Source: Exiguobacterium alkaliphilum 12/1 (GTDB taxonomy: Bacteria > Bacillota > Bacilli > Exiguobacteriales > Exiguobacteriaceae). From it: a DNA stretch of 64,000 nt. The translations under genes and the position numbers were made by a program. The notes beneath the pieces are model-generated. The model was not told the DNA's origin. It made no database searches and saw nothing but the letters and a program-made list of their open reading frames with translations. The stretch covers positions 336,840 to 400,839 of the forward strand of contig NZ_JJMW01000019.1 of assembly GCF_000714435.1 (NCBI RefSeq), given 5' to 3'. This document shows, piece by piece, positions 34,277-42,977 of the stretch. Numbering within the stretch: position 1 is the stretch's first letter; each line of letters begins with the position of its first letter.

Positions 34277-34436
34277 TGACACGAAATGATTTCTTTCCAA
34301 TTAAACGAATCCCAAACAGCGGCCACTATTGTTGGAACGATATAAACTTTTAATAAATTGAATGGAGTCTATTATGATTCAACTCAAGGTAGAGAAGCAT
34401 TCCATTTTCAATACGATTGAACAATTATATACCTGA
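34277..34436 (+). pseudogene. Gene remnants in the 34.18-34.52 kb gap
   Basis: This AT-rich gap holds two very short frames. One is 34277-34354, starting MTRNDFFPIKRIPNSGHYCW, which resembles the start of DUF4304-like proteins. The other is 34374-34436, starting MIQLKVEKHSIFNTIEQ, behind a GGAGTCTATT site. Neither extends to a full gene. They look like debris of deleted genes at the end of the immunity-like patch. The rest of the gap shows nothing. Confidence 0.35.
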
Positions 34437-34521
34437 AAAGAAGACCTTTTAGCTCGACAGATTTATCAATGGAACGATACATATATTTTGAAAAAATATT
34501 AGACTGAAAGAGGGGGATTCA

Positions 34522-35004
34522 ATGAAACAACCGACAGAAATCGCGACCTATCAGATGACCATCCAAGCCCCGATCGACCACGTCTTCGCCTGTCTGGCAG
34601 AAGATGAACACATCACCAAATGGAACGACCATCTCATCGAGAACATTTACGAGGACAATGACAACGCACTCGTCGAAGGCAAACGTTTCGTCTCGGTCCA
34701 ACAGTTCGAGAATAAAGAGATTCGTGTCGATTCCATGTTGACGCATGTCAATCGACCTTATGCGTGTGAAGTACAGGCTGTGACGAACCAAGGTGTCTCG
34801 ACGACGTCTTACGTCCTCGAGGAGACCGAAGGCGGCACGAGCGTAACGGTTCGAATCACGTTGTTGCCTTCGTCTTGGTTCTACCGGTTGTATGCGAAAG
34901 GATTCGCCTGGGCGATTCGTCTCATCTATGACGAGCAGTTCAAACAGTTCCGAATCTATACCGAGGCGAGTCAGCAGGCCGCCCCTGCCGATGAGGCGGA
35001 GTAA
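34522..35004 (+). CDS. SRPBCC family protein
   Basis: This 160-residue START/Bet v 1-fold protein opens with TYQMTIQAPIDHVFACLAEDEHITKWNDHLIE (about residues 8-40), then TSYVLEETEGGTSVTVRITLLPSSW. A hydrophobic segment (WFYRLYAKGFAWAIRLIYDEQF) near the end gives the C-terminal helix that lines the ligand cavity. AGAGGGGG precedes the ATG. The GNAT gene starts four bases after its stop, suggesting an operon. Ligand unknown. Confidence 0.8.
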   Translation: MKQPTEIATYQMTIQAPIDHVFACLAEDEHITKWNDHLIENIYEDNDNALVEGKRFVSVQQFENKEIRVDSMLTHVNRPYACEVQAVTNQGVSTTSYVLEETEGGTSVTVRITLLPSSWFYRLYAKGFAWAIRLIYDEQFKQFRIYTEASQQAAPADEAE

Positions 35005-35007
35005 GCG

Positions 35008-35475
35008 ATGATTCATGCCATCACCACTAGTAACAGGACCGAGGTGCGTACGTTTTTCATGAATCAATGGGGGGCTTCCCAGATGGTCGTCTCGTCTGGG
35101 ACATATGACTGTGCGTCGCTCGACGGTTTCGTCTGGATGAACGGGTCGATTCATGGGCTCGTCACGTACGTCATCCGTCATGATGCGCTCGAAATTATCT
35201 CGATCGACAGTTTACAGGAAAACAAAGGCATTGGGTCCTCACTCTTAGAAGAAGTGGAACGAGAGGCGAAGCGTCATCGTCTCAAGCGTTTAACTTTGAT
35301 TACGACGAACGATAATGTGCACGCGCTCGCGTTTTACCAAAAACGCGGCTTTCGGCTCGAACGAATCGTGACGGATGCGGTCAACGTGGCCCGGCTCGAA
35401 AAGCCAAGCATCCCCCTGATCGGGAACAACGGCATCCCACTTCACGATGAGATCGTCTTGTCAAAACAGCTATAA
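35008..35475 (+). CDS. GNAT family N-acetyltransferase
   Basis: The 155-residue protein has motif A as IDSLQENKGIGSSLLEEVEREAKRHRLKRL (about residues 69-98) and motif B as NVHALAFYQKRGFRLERIVTDAV (about 108-130). The C-terminal KPSIPLIGNNGIPLHDEIVLSK is shared by a common Bacillus group of GNATs. It is part of a run with the SRPBCC gene before it and the oxidoreductase gene after it. Substrate unknown. Confidence 0.85.
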   Translation: MIHAITTSNRTEVRTFFMNQWGASQMVVSSGTYDCASLDGFVWMNGSIHGLVTYVIRHDALEIISIDSLQENKGIGSSLLEEVEREAKRHRLKRLTLITTNDNVHALAFYQKRGFRLERIVTDAVNVARLEKPSIPLIGNNGIPLHDEIVLSKQL

Positions 35476-35494
35476 AGAAACGAGGAGATTACAT

Positions 35495-36475
35495 ATGATT
35501 CGATTCGGCATCATCGGCACGAACTTCATCACCGACACCTTTCTTGAGACAATCCAACAGATCACAGGCACAGAAGTGACGGCCGTCTATTCTAGGACAG
35601 CGGAGCGGGCAGAAACATATGCCGCTCAATTTGACATCCCCCATACGTTCACGTCGCTCGAAGCGATGGCCGCGAGTGACGTCATCGACGCGGTCTATAT
35701 CGCGAGCCCGAACGCCCTCCACGCCGAGCAGAGCATGCTGTTCATGCGTCACAACAAGCATGTCCTCTGTGAGAAGCCGTTCGCCTCGAACGTCCGCGAG
35801 GTCGACGCGATGCTCGAGACGGCCCGCGCGCATGACGTCATCTTGCTCGAGGCGCTGCGCAACCTGTTCATGCCGAACTTCGACGTGTTGCGCCAAGAAC
35901 TCCATCGCGTCGGTCCGGTCCGGCGCGTCATCTTGAACAAGTCGCAATATTCGTCACGGTACGATTTGTATAAGCGTGGGGACAACCCGAACACGTTCAA
36001 TCCAGCCTTCTCGAACGGGTCCTTGATGGACCTCGGCGTGTATTGTCTCGGTCCCGCGCTCAAGCTGTTCGGTCGACCGAACACGGTATTGGCGAACGCC
36101 GTCAAACTCGAGTCGGGCGTCGACGGCAGCGGCTCGGCCATCCTATCGTATGACGCGATGGACATCGTCATGCTCCATTCGAAGATTCACGGTTCGAACT
36201 CGCCGTCTGAAATCATCGGGGAGACGGGGCGGATCTTGATTGACGACATCGCCACGTTCGACCGGCTGACGTTCGAAGGGCGTGACGGGACGACCGAGGA
36301 GCTCGTCAGCGAGCAGACAAACCCGATGGCGTTCGAGATTCAGGAATTCATTCGGTTGATCGAGACGGGGGAGCGGGAGACGTCGCATCATACATATGAC
36401 GACATGCGCACGCTCGCCGACGTCATGACCGAGATGCGCCGACAAATCGACGTCCGTTACCCGGCAGACGCATAA
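35495..36475 (+). CDS. Gfo/Idh/MocA family oxidoreductase
   Basis: The 326-residue NAD(P)-dependent oxidoreductase begins with the Rossmann motif IRFGIIGTNFITDTFLETI (residues 2-20), followed by AVYSRTAERAETYAAQFDIP. The family signature EKPF appears in HVLCEKPFASNVREVDAML (about residues 87-105; the Lys is catalytic). The C-terminal substrate domain includes NGSLMDLGVYCLGPALKLFG. ATG 35495 has GAGGAG eight bases upstream. Substrate (sugar, inositol or biliverdin-like) cannot be assigned. A perfect-stem terminator follows. Confidence 0.9.
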   Translation: MIRFGIIGTNFITDTFLETIQQITGTEVTAVYSRTAERAETYAAQFDIPHTFTSLEAMAASDVIDAVYIASPNALHAEQSMLFMRHNKHVLCEKPFASNVREVDAMLETARAHDVILLEALRNLFMPNFDVLRQELHRVGPVRRVILNKSQYSSRYDLYKRGDNPNTFNPAFSNGSLMDLGVYCLGPALKLFGRPNTVLANAVKLESGVDGSGSAILSYDAMDIVMLHSKIHGSNSPSEIIGETGRILIDDIATFDRLTFEGRDGTTEELVSEQTNPMAFEIQEFIRLIETGERETSHHTYDDMRTLADVMTEMRRQIDVRYPADA

Positions 36476-36476
36476 A

Positions 36477-36507
36477 AACAAGCCTCGAGCGCGCTCGAGG
36501 CTTGTTT
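36477..36507. terminator. Bidirectional terminator after the oxidoreductase gene
   Basis: AAACAAGCCTCGAGC and its exact complement form a strong stem between the plus-strand oxidoreductase stop and the stop codon of the minus-strand microprotein. Confidence 0.8.
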
Positions 36508-36602
36508 CATTCTTTGTTCAGGTATAAATGTCGGATGAACAATCCGAGCGCGATCGTCATGATCACGGCCGGAATCAGGCCGACAAGCAGTAAAGAGCCC
36601 AT
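36507..36602 (-). CDS. 31-residue single-span membrane microprotein downstream of the dynamin gene
   Basis: On the minus strand, four bases after the dynamin stop codon, a short frame starts MGSLLLVGLIPAVIMTIALG and ends FIRHLYLNKE. It is one transmembrane helix with a charged C-terminal tail. An AAAGGAATG site lies about nine bases before the ATG, overlapping the end of the dynamin gene, and a terminator follows its stop. It is therefore probably co-expressed with the dynamin. No family recognised. Confidence 0.6.
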   Translation of the reverse strand: MGSLLLVGLIPAVIMTIALGLFIRHLYLNKE

Positions 36603-36606
36603 GCGT

Positions 36607-39600
36607 TCATTCCTTTCCGAGCGCTTCGAGACGCTGTCTCATGTCGGTGAAAGACTGTCCGTCTGAGAGGACGCTCAGCTCACCGGAGACGAGATTCCGT
36701 ACTTCATCGTTCCAAGCAATACTGAGGCTTTCTTCGAGTCCGGCGAGTGCACGCGACGTCCGTTCGATTTCTCGGGCACCGATTGCTTCGAGCTGTTCCC
36801 GGACTGCGAGGCGCAGGCGCGCGCTCAAGTCGTCACGTAGCATCGCCCGGCCGTCCCCTTCGAAGAATTGGCTCGTGTTCTTGAACTGTTTCAACACCGG
36901 ACGGAAGGCGGTTTGGTCAAACGACACCGTCTCGACCGTGTCACGCAGCCAGTCGATCGTCACGTCCTCGTCGAACGAGAACGTCGGCAACAGTGGACGC
37001 AACTTCGCTGTCTCTTGCGTGACGAGCCGGGCCGTCTCGGTCTTCAAGAACTTCTCGAGCCGATACTGGAACACTTGAAGCTCCTGATGGACGTCATAGG
37101 CATACTTGTCGAGCGTCCGGACGAGGGCACGTTCTAGACTCGCCTTCGAGCCGTCCACTTCGACCGGATGGAACGTCTCCTTGACGAAGTCCGACAGACG
37201 GAGGAGCGACCGTGTCTCGAGATGGGCGAGCAGTTCCTTCGCTTCTCGGGCGAACGGTGCTTCAAGGGACGTGATTGGAAGTAGTTTTCCGTCCTGTAAT
37301 CGTTCGAGCCGGTCGCGACGTTTCGCTTTGACGCTCGCGTCGGCGTCCGCCTCCCGGACGACTTCTTCGAACGAGGCGAGGAGTGCGGTTGTCTCTTCCT
37401 TGATGCGAAGCGCGTTCGCTTGGCGCAGGTCGTGGTCGACGAACTGGCCGAGCCGTTCAGCGAAGCGGTCGAATCCTTCGTCTCGTCCGTTCATGGCGTT
37501 TCGGCTCGAGATCGGCAACACGGAAGGGTGTCTCACGCCGAGCTTCGTCAATTGCTGGGCCACATAGTCGGAGACGGCGTCCCGTTCCGTCTCGTCCGCC
37601 GCTAAGTCAGAGGCGTTGACGAGGAAGAACATCTGGTGGTCGCCCGTCCCTTGGACCCGCCCGAGCTGGATGACGAGCTCGCGGTCGGCTTCGGTGAAGG
37701 CGTGATTGTAATACGTCACGAACAAGACCGCATCGGCGTCACGCATATAACCGAATTGGACCTCGCTATGTCGGTTGAACTGCGAATCGGCGCCCGGCGT
37801 GTCGACGAAGATAATGCCGCGCTCGGCCCAAGGGGAGTCGACATATAGCTCAATCTCTTTGACGATGCAACTCTTCGTCTCTTCCGTGACGAACGAGGCG
37901 AACGTGTCGTAATCGACCGTCTCCGTCGTCCCGAGATGGTGAAGTGGGGCGTGTTTCACTGCGTTCACGAACGGATGGTCGAGTGCGAGTGAATCGAGTG
38001 TCGTCCCGTAACCGTCGAGTTCGGCCGCGAGCTCGTCACGTGACTTGAAGGTGATCGTGGCGCTCTTGTGCGCTCGTCCGTTCGGCGGGACGATTTTCGT
38101 GATTGAGGCGGTGAGCGGGTTCGGTGACGTCGGCAACACCGTCTCGCCGAGCAGGGCGTTCAACGTCGACGACTTACCGGACGAGAATGCACCGAAGATG
38201 GCGAGCGTGTACGTCTCGGCTTCGGCTCGTTCGAGTTTGCGTCGGAGCGACCTCACGCGAGACGTGAATAACGGATGACTTTCTAATATTTCACATACCG
38301 CATACTCATATGAAAAATCAGATAACAAAGCGGCCAAATTATCATCCAAGACTGTCGTCGGTGCCACTTCTTTCTGTTGCTGGGCAACTTGTTGTTTCGG
38401 TAAATGCTCGACATCGACATAGTGACGGACTTCGAGCGCTTCGATGCGTTCCGGCGTCAAGGCACGTTCCGTGTAGGCATGAAGTGCAGTCTGTCGTTCC
38501 AGCAGGTGACGTCTCGTACCGAGCGTGTCCAACATGTCGTAAAGTGAGTCTTGTTCGGTCGTGATTCGAGCGAGTCGATCCGCACCGTCTGTCTCAAGGT
38601 ACGATTCGACCGACGCCACCCACGGGTCGGACGCTTTCGTCACCCAGGCGGCGACGGCGGACTCGATGTCCCGGCTGAACTGAAGGACCGTATCTCCGCT
38701 GAGCGAGGCACCACTTTTCACTTGGTCGGTGATGAGCGTTGCCGGTGCTTCCGGCAACGCGTCCGGTCGGGCAAGCATCGCTTCTGGCAACTTCAAGTCA
38801 CGGATGATGTCTTCCGCGTATTTGATTAAGTGCGGGCGCAAGTTCGTGTCGAGCAGGCGATTGAACTCTTTGACGGCGATTTCCTCACGGCGTGTCCGTT
38901 CTTGCCGCGTCTTGTCTTTCGAGAAGAACAGGCCGATCTTGAACGTCGGGGCACAGCTTTCCAAATAGTCCCGCAACAGTTCACGGAACTCATAGTTCAT
39001 GATTGGCGCGCTGGCGACGATCGGGGCCTGGTGGCGGAAGAACTCGCGGCGGAACGCGCTGAGCCAGACATGTTTTTTCTCGAGTCGCTGCAGGCGTGCC
39101 TGAATCTCGGTCGGGTGCTTCTCCACAGGCGGTAGCTGCTCGAGTGAACGGGCGTACGTCTGTTCCGAACGTGCGAGGAGCGTGTCCGTCAACTGCTCGG
39201 CACTCTCAACACGGTTGTCCCGTGCTGTGGCGATGACGTGTTCGACGTATGACCGTAGCCGTGTCACTTCGTTTTCCACATGGTCGAGTTCACGGAGCGA
39301 GATATAGAACACGTCATCCGGCTCGATATCGTGGTGTGCGAACGCTGCCGCGAGCGTCTGCTTGAACGACGAGAACGACAGCTCGCTCTCCTCATGCTTG
39401 TCGATTTGGTTGATGATGATTGAATACGGACGTCCCTCGGTGCTGAACTGTTTCATGAGCTGGATGTTCTGTTCCGATTGGACGTGGTTGTAGTCCATCA
39501 TGAAAAACAAATGATCCGCGAGGAAGAGCGAGCGCTCCGTCGCCTGACGGTGGCGTTCGTCGGTCGAGTCAATGCCCGGTGTGTCCATCAAGACGACGTC

Positions 39601-39993
39601 GTCGCCGAACGGGAAACGGGGTAGGGCGTATTCGACTTCTTTGATTTCTTCAATCTTGCAAAAGTCACTCAGACGTTCGAGTTCATCTGTCCCGAGCTGA
39701 ATCCAGTCCGTATCGTTGACCGCGACCGAGGCGCCGGTCGCCCCGCTTCGAAGTGTGACGATGTTGGCGCTCGTCGGAATCGGGCTCGTCGGTAAGACGC
39801 CGTCCCCGAGCCAGTTGTTGAGCAGTGTTGATTTTCCGGCAGAGAAGTGACCGCAGACGGCGATCCAAATCTCGTCACGGGTCACTTTGCGGAGTGCCGT
39901 CCGGGCGAGACGGGCCAGTTCGGTCTCGTCTTGCGTCTCAAACAGGTCGGTCAATTGCGCGAGGCGCATGTGTTGTTCGTTCAACTTCTTCAT
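36607..39993 (-). CDS. dynA: Double dynamin-like GTPase, DynA type
   Basis: The 1128-residue protein has two dynamin units in tandem, as in Bacillus DynA. Unit 1 has P-loop GHFSAGKST (residues 48-56), switch DTPGIDST and NQIDKH as the G4 motif. Unit 2 has P-loop GAFSSGKSS (near residue 605), DTPGADSQF and FLVNASDLA. Long helical stalk regions with few hydrophobic spans follow each GTPase. Known DynA tethers and fuses membranes and protects against membrane damage and phage lysis. The gene has GATGAGGGG upstream and is followed by a membrane microprotein gene. Confidence 0.92.
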   Translation of the reverse strand: MKKLNEQHMRLAQLTDLFETQDETELARLARTALRKVTRDEIWIAVCGHFSAGKSTLLNNWLGDGVLPTSPIPTSANIVTLRSGATGASVAVNDTDWIQLGTDELERLSDFCKIEEIKEVEYALPRFPFGDDVVLMDTPGIDSTDERHRQATERSLFLADHLFFMMDYNHVQSEQNIQLMKQFSTEGRPYSIIINQIDKHEESELSFSSFKQTLAAAFAHHDIEPDDVFYISLRELDHVENEVTRLRSYVEHVIATARDNRVESAEQLTDTLLARSEQTYARSLEQLPPVEKHPTEIQARLQRLEKKHVWLSAFRREFFRHQAPIVASAPIMNYEFRELLRDYLESCAPTFKIGLFFSKDKTRQERTRREEIAVKEFNRLLDTNLRPHLIKYAEDIIRDLKLPEAMLARPDALPEAPATLITDQVKSGASLSGDTVLQFSRDIESAVAAWVTKASDPWVASVESYLETDGADRLARITTEQDSLYDMLDTLGTRRHLLERQTALHAYTERALTPERIEALEVRHYVDVEHLPKQQVAQQQKEVAPTTVLDDNLAALLSDFSYEYAVCEILESHPLFTSRVRSLRRKLERAEAETYTLAIFGAFSSGKSSTLNALLGETVLPTSPNPLTASITKIVPPNGRAHKSATITFKSRDELAAELDGYGTTLDSLALDHPFVNAVKHAPLHHLGTTETVDYDTFASFVTEETKSCIVKEIELYVDSPWAERGIIFVDTPGADSQFNRHSEVQFGYMRDADAVLFVTYYNHAFTEADRELVIQLGRVQGTGDHQMFFLVNASDLAADETERDAVSDYVAQQLTKLGVRHPSVLPISSRNAMNGRDEGFDRFAERLGQFVDHDLRQANALRIKEETTALLASFEEVVREADADASVKAKRRDRLERLQDGKLLPITSLEAPFAREAKELLAHLETRSLLRLSDFVKETFHPVEVDGSKASLERALVRTLDKYAYDVHQELQVFQYRLEKFLKTETARLVTQETAKLRPLLPTFSFDEDVTIDWLRDTVETVSFDQTAFRPVLKQFKNTSQFFEGDGRAMLRDDLSARLRLAVREQLEAIGAREIERTSRALAGLEESLSIAWNDEVRNLVSGELSVLSDGQSFTDMRQRLEALGKE

Positions 39994-39997
39994 CCCC

Positions 39998-40621
39998 TCA
40001 TCGTGACTCCGTCATGATTCCGACACGGTGCCCTATATAGTTGTTTTCTTCCCACGCCTTGACGACGAGATCGGCGACGTCATCGCGTGAAATCGGGCCA
40101 GAATGAAGCGTCCCGAGTTCGTCTGGTGTGATGACGATGTCCCCATCTGACGGCTCGTCAATCAATTGCGTCGGGCAGACGACCGTATAGTCGAGATCTG
40201 AGTCGCGGAGTAACTCATACGCATGGGCGTGGTCCTCGGCAGCCGTCGTCATCGTCCGTTTCGATTCGCGTGTCTTGAAACGATAGGCGTCCGTGTCGTG
40301 TGCCTGCAATATCCCGGCCGTCCCGACCGTGATGATACGGGTGACGCCAACTTCTCGCATCGCCTCAATCACGAGCGGGGTGAAGCGCGACAAGACATTT
40401 TGCTTGTCGGTGCCGAGCGCCGAGAAGACGACGTCCGCATGCTGCACCGTCTCCGTGACCGCGCTCAAATCGGTCGCATCTCCGACGATGACCGTGACCC
40501 CTTCACGTGATTCGATCGGTCGACGTGACAAGAGTCGCACCTCATGACCGGCTTCTACTAATTTCTCGAGCAACCGCATCCCCGTGCGGCCGCTCCCTCC
40601 AAATAAAGCAATGGTTGACAA
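39998..40621 (-). CDS. NAD(P)H-binding (SDR/NmrA-like) protein
   Basis: The 207-residue protein opens with IALFGGSGRTGMRLLEKLVEAGHEV (residues 4-28), the NAD(P)-binding glycine loop of atypical short-chain dehydrogenases. HADVVFSALGTDKQNV and TRIITVGTAGIL are the following strand motifs; DYTVVCPTQLIDEP is the later family signature. No classical Tyr-x-x-x-Lys is visible, so it may be a redox sensor or isomerase. TTG start with GGGGAGGGG upstream. It is four bases upstream of the dynamin gene, so the two are probably an operon. Confidence 0.82.
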   Translation of the reverse strand: MSTIALFGGSGRTGMRLLEKLVEAGHEVRLLSRRPIESREGVTVIVGDATDLSAVTETVQHADVVFSALGTDKQNVLSRFTPLVIEAMREVGVTRIITVGTAGILQAHDTDAYRFKTRESKRTMTTAAEDHAHAYELLRDSDLDYTVVCPTQLIDEPSDGDIVITPDELGTLHSGPISRDDVADLVVKAWEENNYIGHRVGIMTESR

Positions 40622-40765
40622 GTAAACCCCTCCCCATCAAGATGAAAGAAAATATCCACCGCCATCATACCACGGAAGCGCTCTCGAAACAGCGCTTGAC
40701 GGCTCCATTTGTTCGTATGTTTGAACCCGTGACAAGAAGGATACAAAAAAAACAAGACGTGTAAA

Positions 40766-40799
40766 AGGGAGGAAGACAGTTCGCTGTCGACACCGCATG
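40766..40799 (+). promoter_or_regulatory. Ribosome binding site separated from its start codon by a hairpin
   Basis: AGGGAGG (40766-40772) lies 24 bases before ATG 40797, too far to work directly. Between them GACAG-TTCG-CTGTC (40775-40788) forms a tetraloop hairpin which, when folded, brings the two to about ten bases apart. Confidence 0.45.
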
Positions 40800-41888
40800 A
40801 GATTTGGAGCTAGAACCATCAAAACCGGGATTTCGGTCGCCTTGGTGTTATTGATCGCCGAGGCGTTTCAGTTTCAACAAATCGTTGTACCGGCGCTCGC
40901 CGCCTCGCTCGCGTTACTTCCGTCCGTTTATCAGACGGGACTCCGGTTTTTAGAAGAGATGAAGGGGAACTTGATCGGGGCGCTACTTGCCGTCTTCTCG
41001 TTACTGTTGACGCCGAACCCGACCCCGATTGCCATCGGCGTCGTCATTATCATCGCCATCTCGATTCTTTTGTTCTTGAATCTCGAGTCGACGACACGGA
41101 CCGTCATCTTGACGACGATCTTGATCATGGAAGGGGCGAGCCAATCGGACATGCCGATTTGGATGTTCGCTGGGGAACGATACTTACTCATCATGATGGG
41201 GATCACGGTCGCGCTTCTCGTCAACGCACTGTTGTTCCCGCCACGCTATGAACGGAAGCTCGAGGACGAGATCACGACGGTGTTCCAAATGGCCGTCCGC
41301 ATTGCGCGTCTATTCTCCGAGACGGACGGGGGACGTTCCTCGTTCGAGTCACTCGAAGAGACGAAGAAGAAACATCGCGGCTCGAAGACGACATACGACT
41401 TCTTCGAAGAAGAGATTAAAGCGAATCGCTGGCTCGAGAAGAAGACGCCGATCTATCGCCGAGCCGTCTTGAAGTCGAAGATGATCGACACGAACAGTGC
41501 CGCCATCCACGTACTTGACAAACTGCATGACGATTTTCTAACGCTCGAACACTTACCACCTCAGCTCGAGGAAGAACTGTTACGACATGTACGCCATTTG
41601 CTCAGACGACATGAGCGCCTATTCTCAGCGTATGAACTCGAGAACGAGCATATTATCGATCGGGAAGAGGACCTCATCCATGAGAACTTCGACTTCGCCA
41701 AGCTGATGATCGAGAAGATGCGAGACGAAGAGGAAGACTTGATTTTGACCGTCGTCCCGCTCGTCGCGACGATGACGGACTGGGTCAAGGCGATGAACGA
41801 GCTTGAACGATACCTCATCACCGAGATGAAGAAACATGGCGACAACTTGAAAGTGGAACCGCGCAAGAAGTGGTTCTTTGAAGACTAA
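40797..41888 (+). CDS. Aromatic acid exporter family (ArAE/FUSC-like) membrane protein
   Basis: The 363-residue protein has an N-terminal membrane domain of about six helices starting RTIKTGISVALVLLIAEAFQFQQIVVPALAASLALLPS (about residues 6-44), typical of Firmicute ArAE_1 proteins. A C-terminal cytosolic helical region (about 145-363) includes many Glu/Lys/Arg residues and HLLRRHERLFSAYELENEHIIDREEDLIHENFDFAKLMI. Half-size FUSC proteins probably act as dimers. A bidirectional terminator overlaps its end. Substrate unknown. Confidence 0.82.
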   Translation: MRFGARTIKTGISVALVLLIAEAFQFQQIVVPALAASLALLPSVYQTGLRFLEEMKGNLIGALLAVFSLLLTPNPTPIAIGVVIIIAISILLFLNLESTTRTVILTTILIMEGASQSDMPIWMFAGERYLLIMMGITVALLVNALLFPPRYERKLEDEITTVFQMAVRIARLFSETDGGRSSFESLEETKKKHRGSKTTYDFFEEEIKANRWLEKKTPIYRRAVLKSKMIDTNSAAIHVLDKLHDDFLTLEHLPPQLEEELLRHVRHLLRRHERLFSAYELENEHIIDREEDLIHENFDFAKLMIEKMRDEEEDLILTVVPLVATMTDWVKAMNELERYLITEMKKHGDNLKVEPRKKWFFED

Positions 41889-41942
41889 AAAATTGCATCA
41901 ACTACCTGACTTTTCAATAGTCTAGGTAGTTGATGCAATTTT
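41889..41942. terminator. Strong bidirectional terminator between convergent genes
   Basis: A 19-bp perfect stem (41889-41907 with 41924-41942) separates the ArAE-like gene and the convergent DUF58 gene; the DUF58 stop codon lies within it. Confidence 0.85.
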
Positions 41943-42977
41943 TATGAGCTGAGCTTGCTTGTTTTTTATTTTCGTCACGTAAGGCGAGAAACGGGTTGAA
42001 CCCATATAGTGATCTTGCTCCGATAGACTAGAGAGTAGGGCGAGGATGTTTTTTAGCTGCTTCGCCCCTTCTTGGATGCTCAAGTGATTGACATGTCCCT
42101 TTTGATCTAATCGGTTCACAAATAGCTCGACCTTCCCGCCGCTTTCAATCAATTCCCGACTGACCAATGCCGTATCCTCTATCAATTCTTCGAACTGATG
42201 ATGAAGGCCGATCCCGTTCGAAGCTGACAAATCGAGGTACACCGTGAACATGTCTTGATTGACCGGCTGGTACAGTTTCGTTTGCAAGGTGGATTTCTTC
42301 GCCGTCGCATACCAGTCGATTTGTCTGGACGGTTCATCCTCATAGGGCTTCGAGGAGATTTGTAATAACCGGTCTTTAATTGGAGAATATTTAGAGACGC
42401 GCTCACCAAGCTTCAGGTGTGACCGGATACGTTGCGCATGAGTACTTGAAATCGATGGATAGACCGTCCAACGTAAAGGAGGGGAAAAATAGAGTGTCAA
42501 CGTCCCTAACGATAGAGGCAAGCTAATCGTGATGGATATTTCAGCTATTTCGATGGGCCCCCTTCGATTGCCTGTAAGTTCGAAGACGAAATCAGACGAC
42601 AGCTCGTCCAATTCAATGATAGATTCCGTATGCCCCTCTAAGTTCACGGTGTAATGTTTATCCTTTGGCGTACGTATATACGTTTTCGTGCTCATTTCGT
42701 TTAACAGGTGCACGTTCGTCAGGTCAAGGGTGAACTTACACCTGTCGTCTTTGAACAGAATCGAGTCGAACTGTCTCCACGTGACGTCCATTTGTGAAGT
42801 CAGTCGTTTCGTGTAACGCTCGATATAAACACTTGCCGCCAAAAAAATAGCGAGAACGAATGAAAGGATCGAGAGGTACGGCACGAACAACAAGATAATC
42901 ATCACTGAAAACAAGACGATTTGGATGCGTTTCTCAAGCAAGAAAAATACATTGGTCGTGATGTTCATCAGAGTCAC
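41922..42977 (-). CDS. DUF58 domain protein (operon A)
   Basis: The 351-residue protein has two N-terminal hydrophobic segments (about residues 8-50), a beta-rich middle, and the DUF58 core with YEDEPSRQIDWYATAKKSTLQTKLYQPVNQDMFTVYLDLSAS (about 213-255), where IDWYATAK is the family hallmark and the DLSAS stretch begins a von Willebrand A-like fold. It overlaps the MoxR gene by four bases and ends the DUF4129-MoxR-DUF58 operon. Such sets act in membrane-linked chaperone or metal/protein maturation functions. Confidence 0.88.
   Translation of the reverse strand: MTLMNITTNVFFLLEKRIQIVLFSVMIILLFVPYLSILSFVLAIFLAASVYIERYTKRLTSQMDVTWRQFDSILFKDDRCKFTLDLTNVHLLNEMSTKTYIRTPKDKHYTVNLEGHTESIIELDELSSDFVFELTGNRRGPIEIAEISITISLPLSLGTLTLYFSPPLRWTVYPSISSTHAQRIRSHLKLGERVSKYSPIKDRLLQISSKPYEDEPSRQIDWYATAKKSTLQTKLYQPVNQDMFTVYLDLSASNGIGLHHQFEELIEDTALVSRELIESGGKVELFVNRLDQKGHVNHLSIQEGAKQLKNILALLSSLSEQDHYMGSTRFSPYVTKIKNKQAQLIKIASTT

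Noticed and set aside
36607..39993. Phage-defence island around the dynamin gene
   Set aside because: Although DynA can protect against phage lysis, the neighbours (oxidoreductase, NAD(P)-binding protein, exporter) are housekeeping-like and no known defence partner is adjacent.
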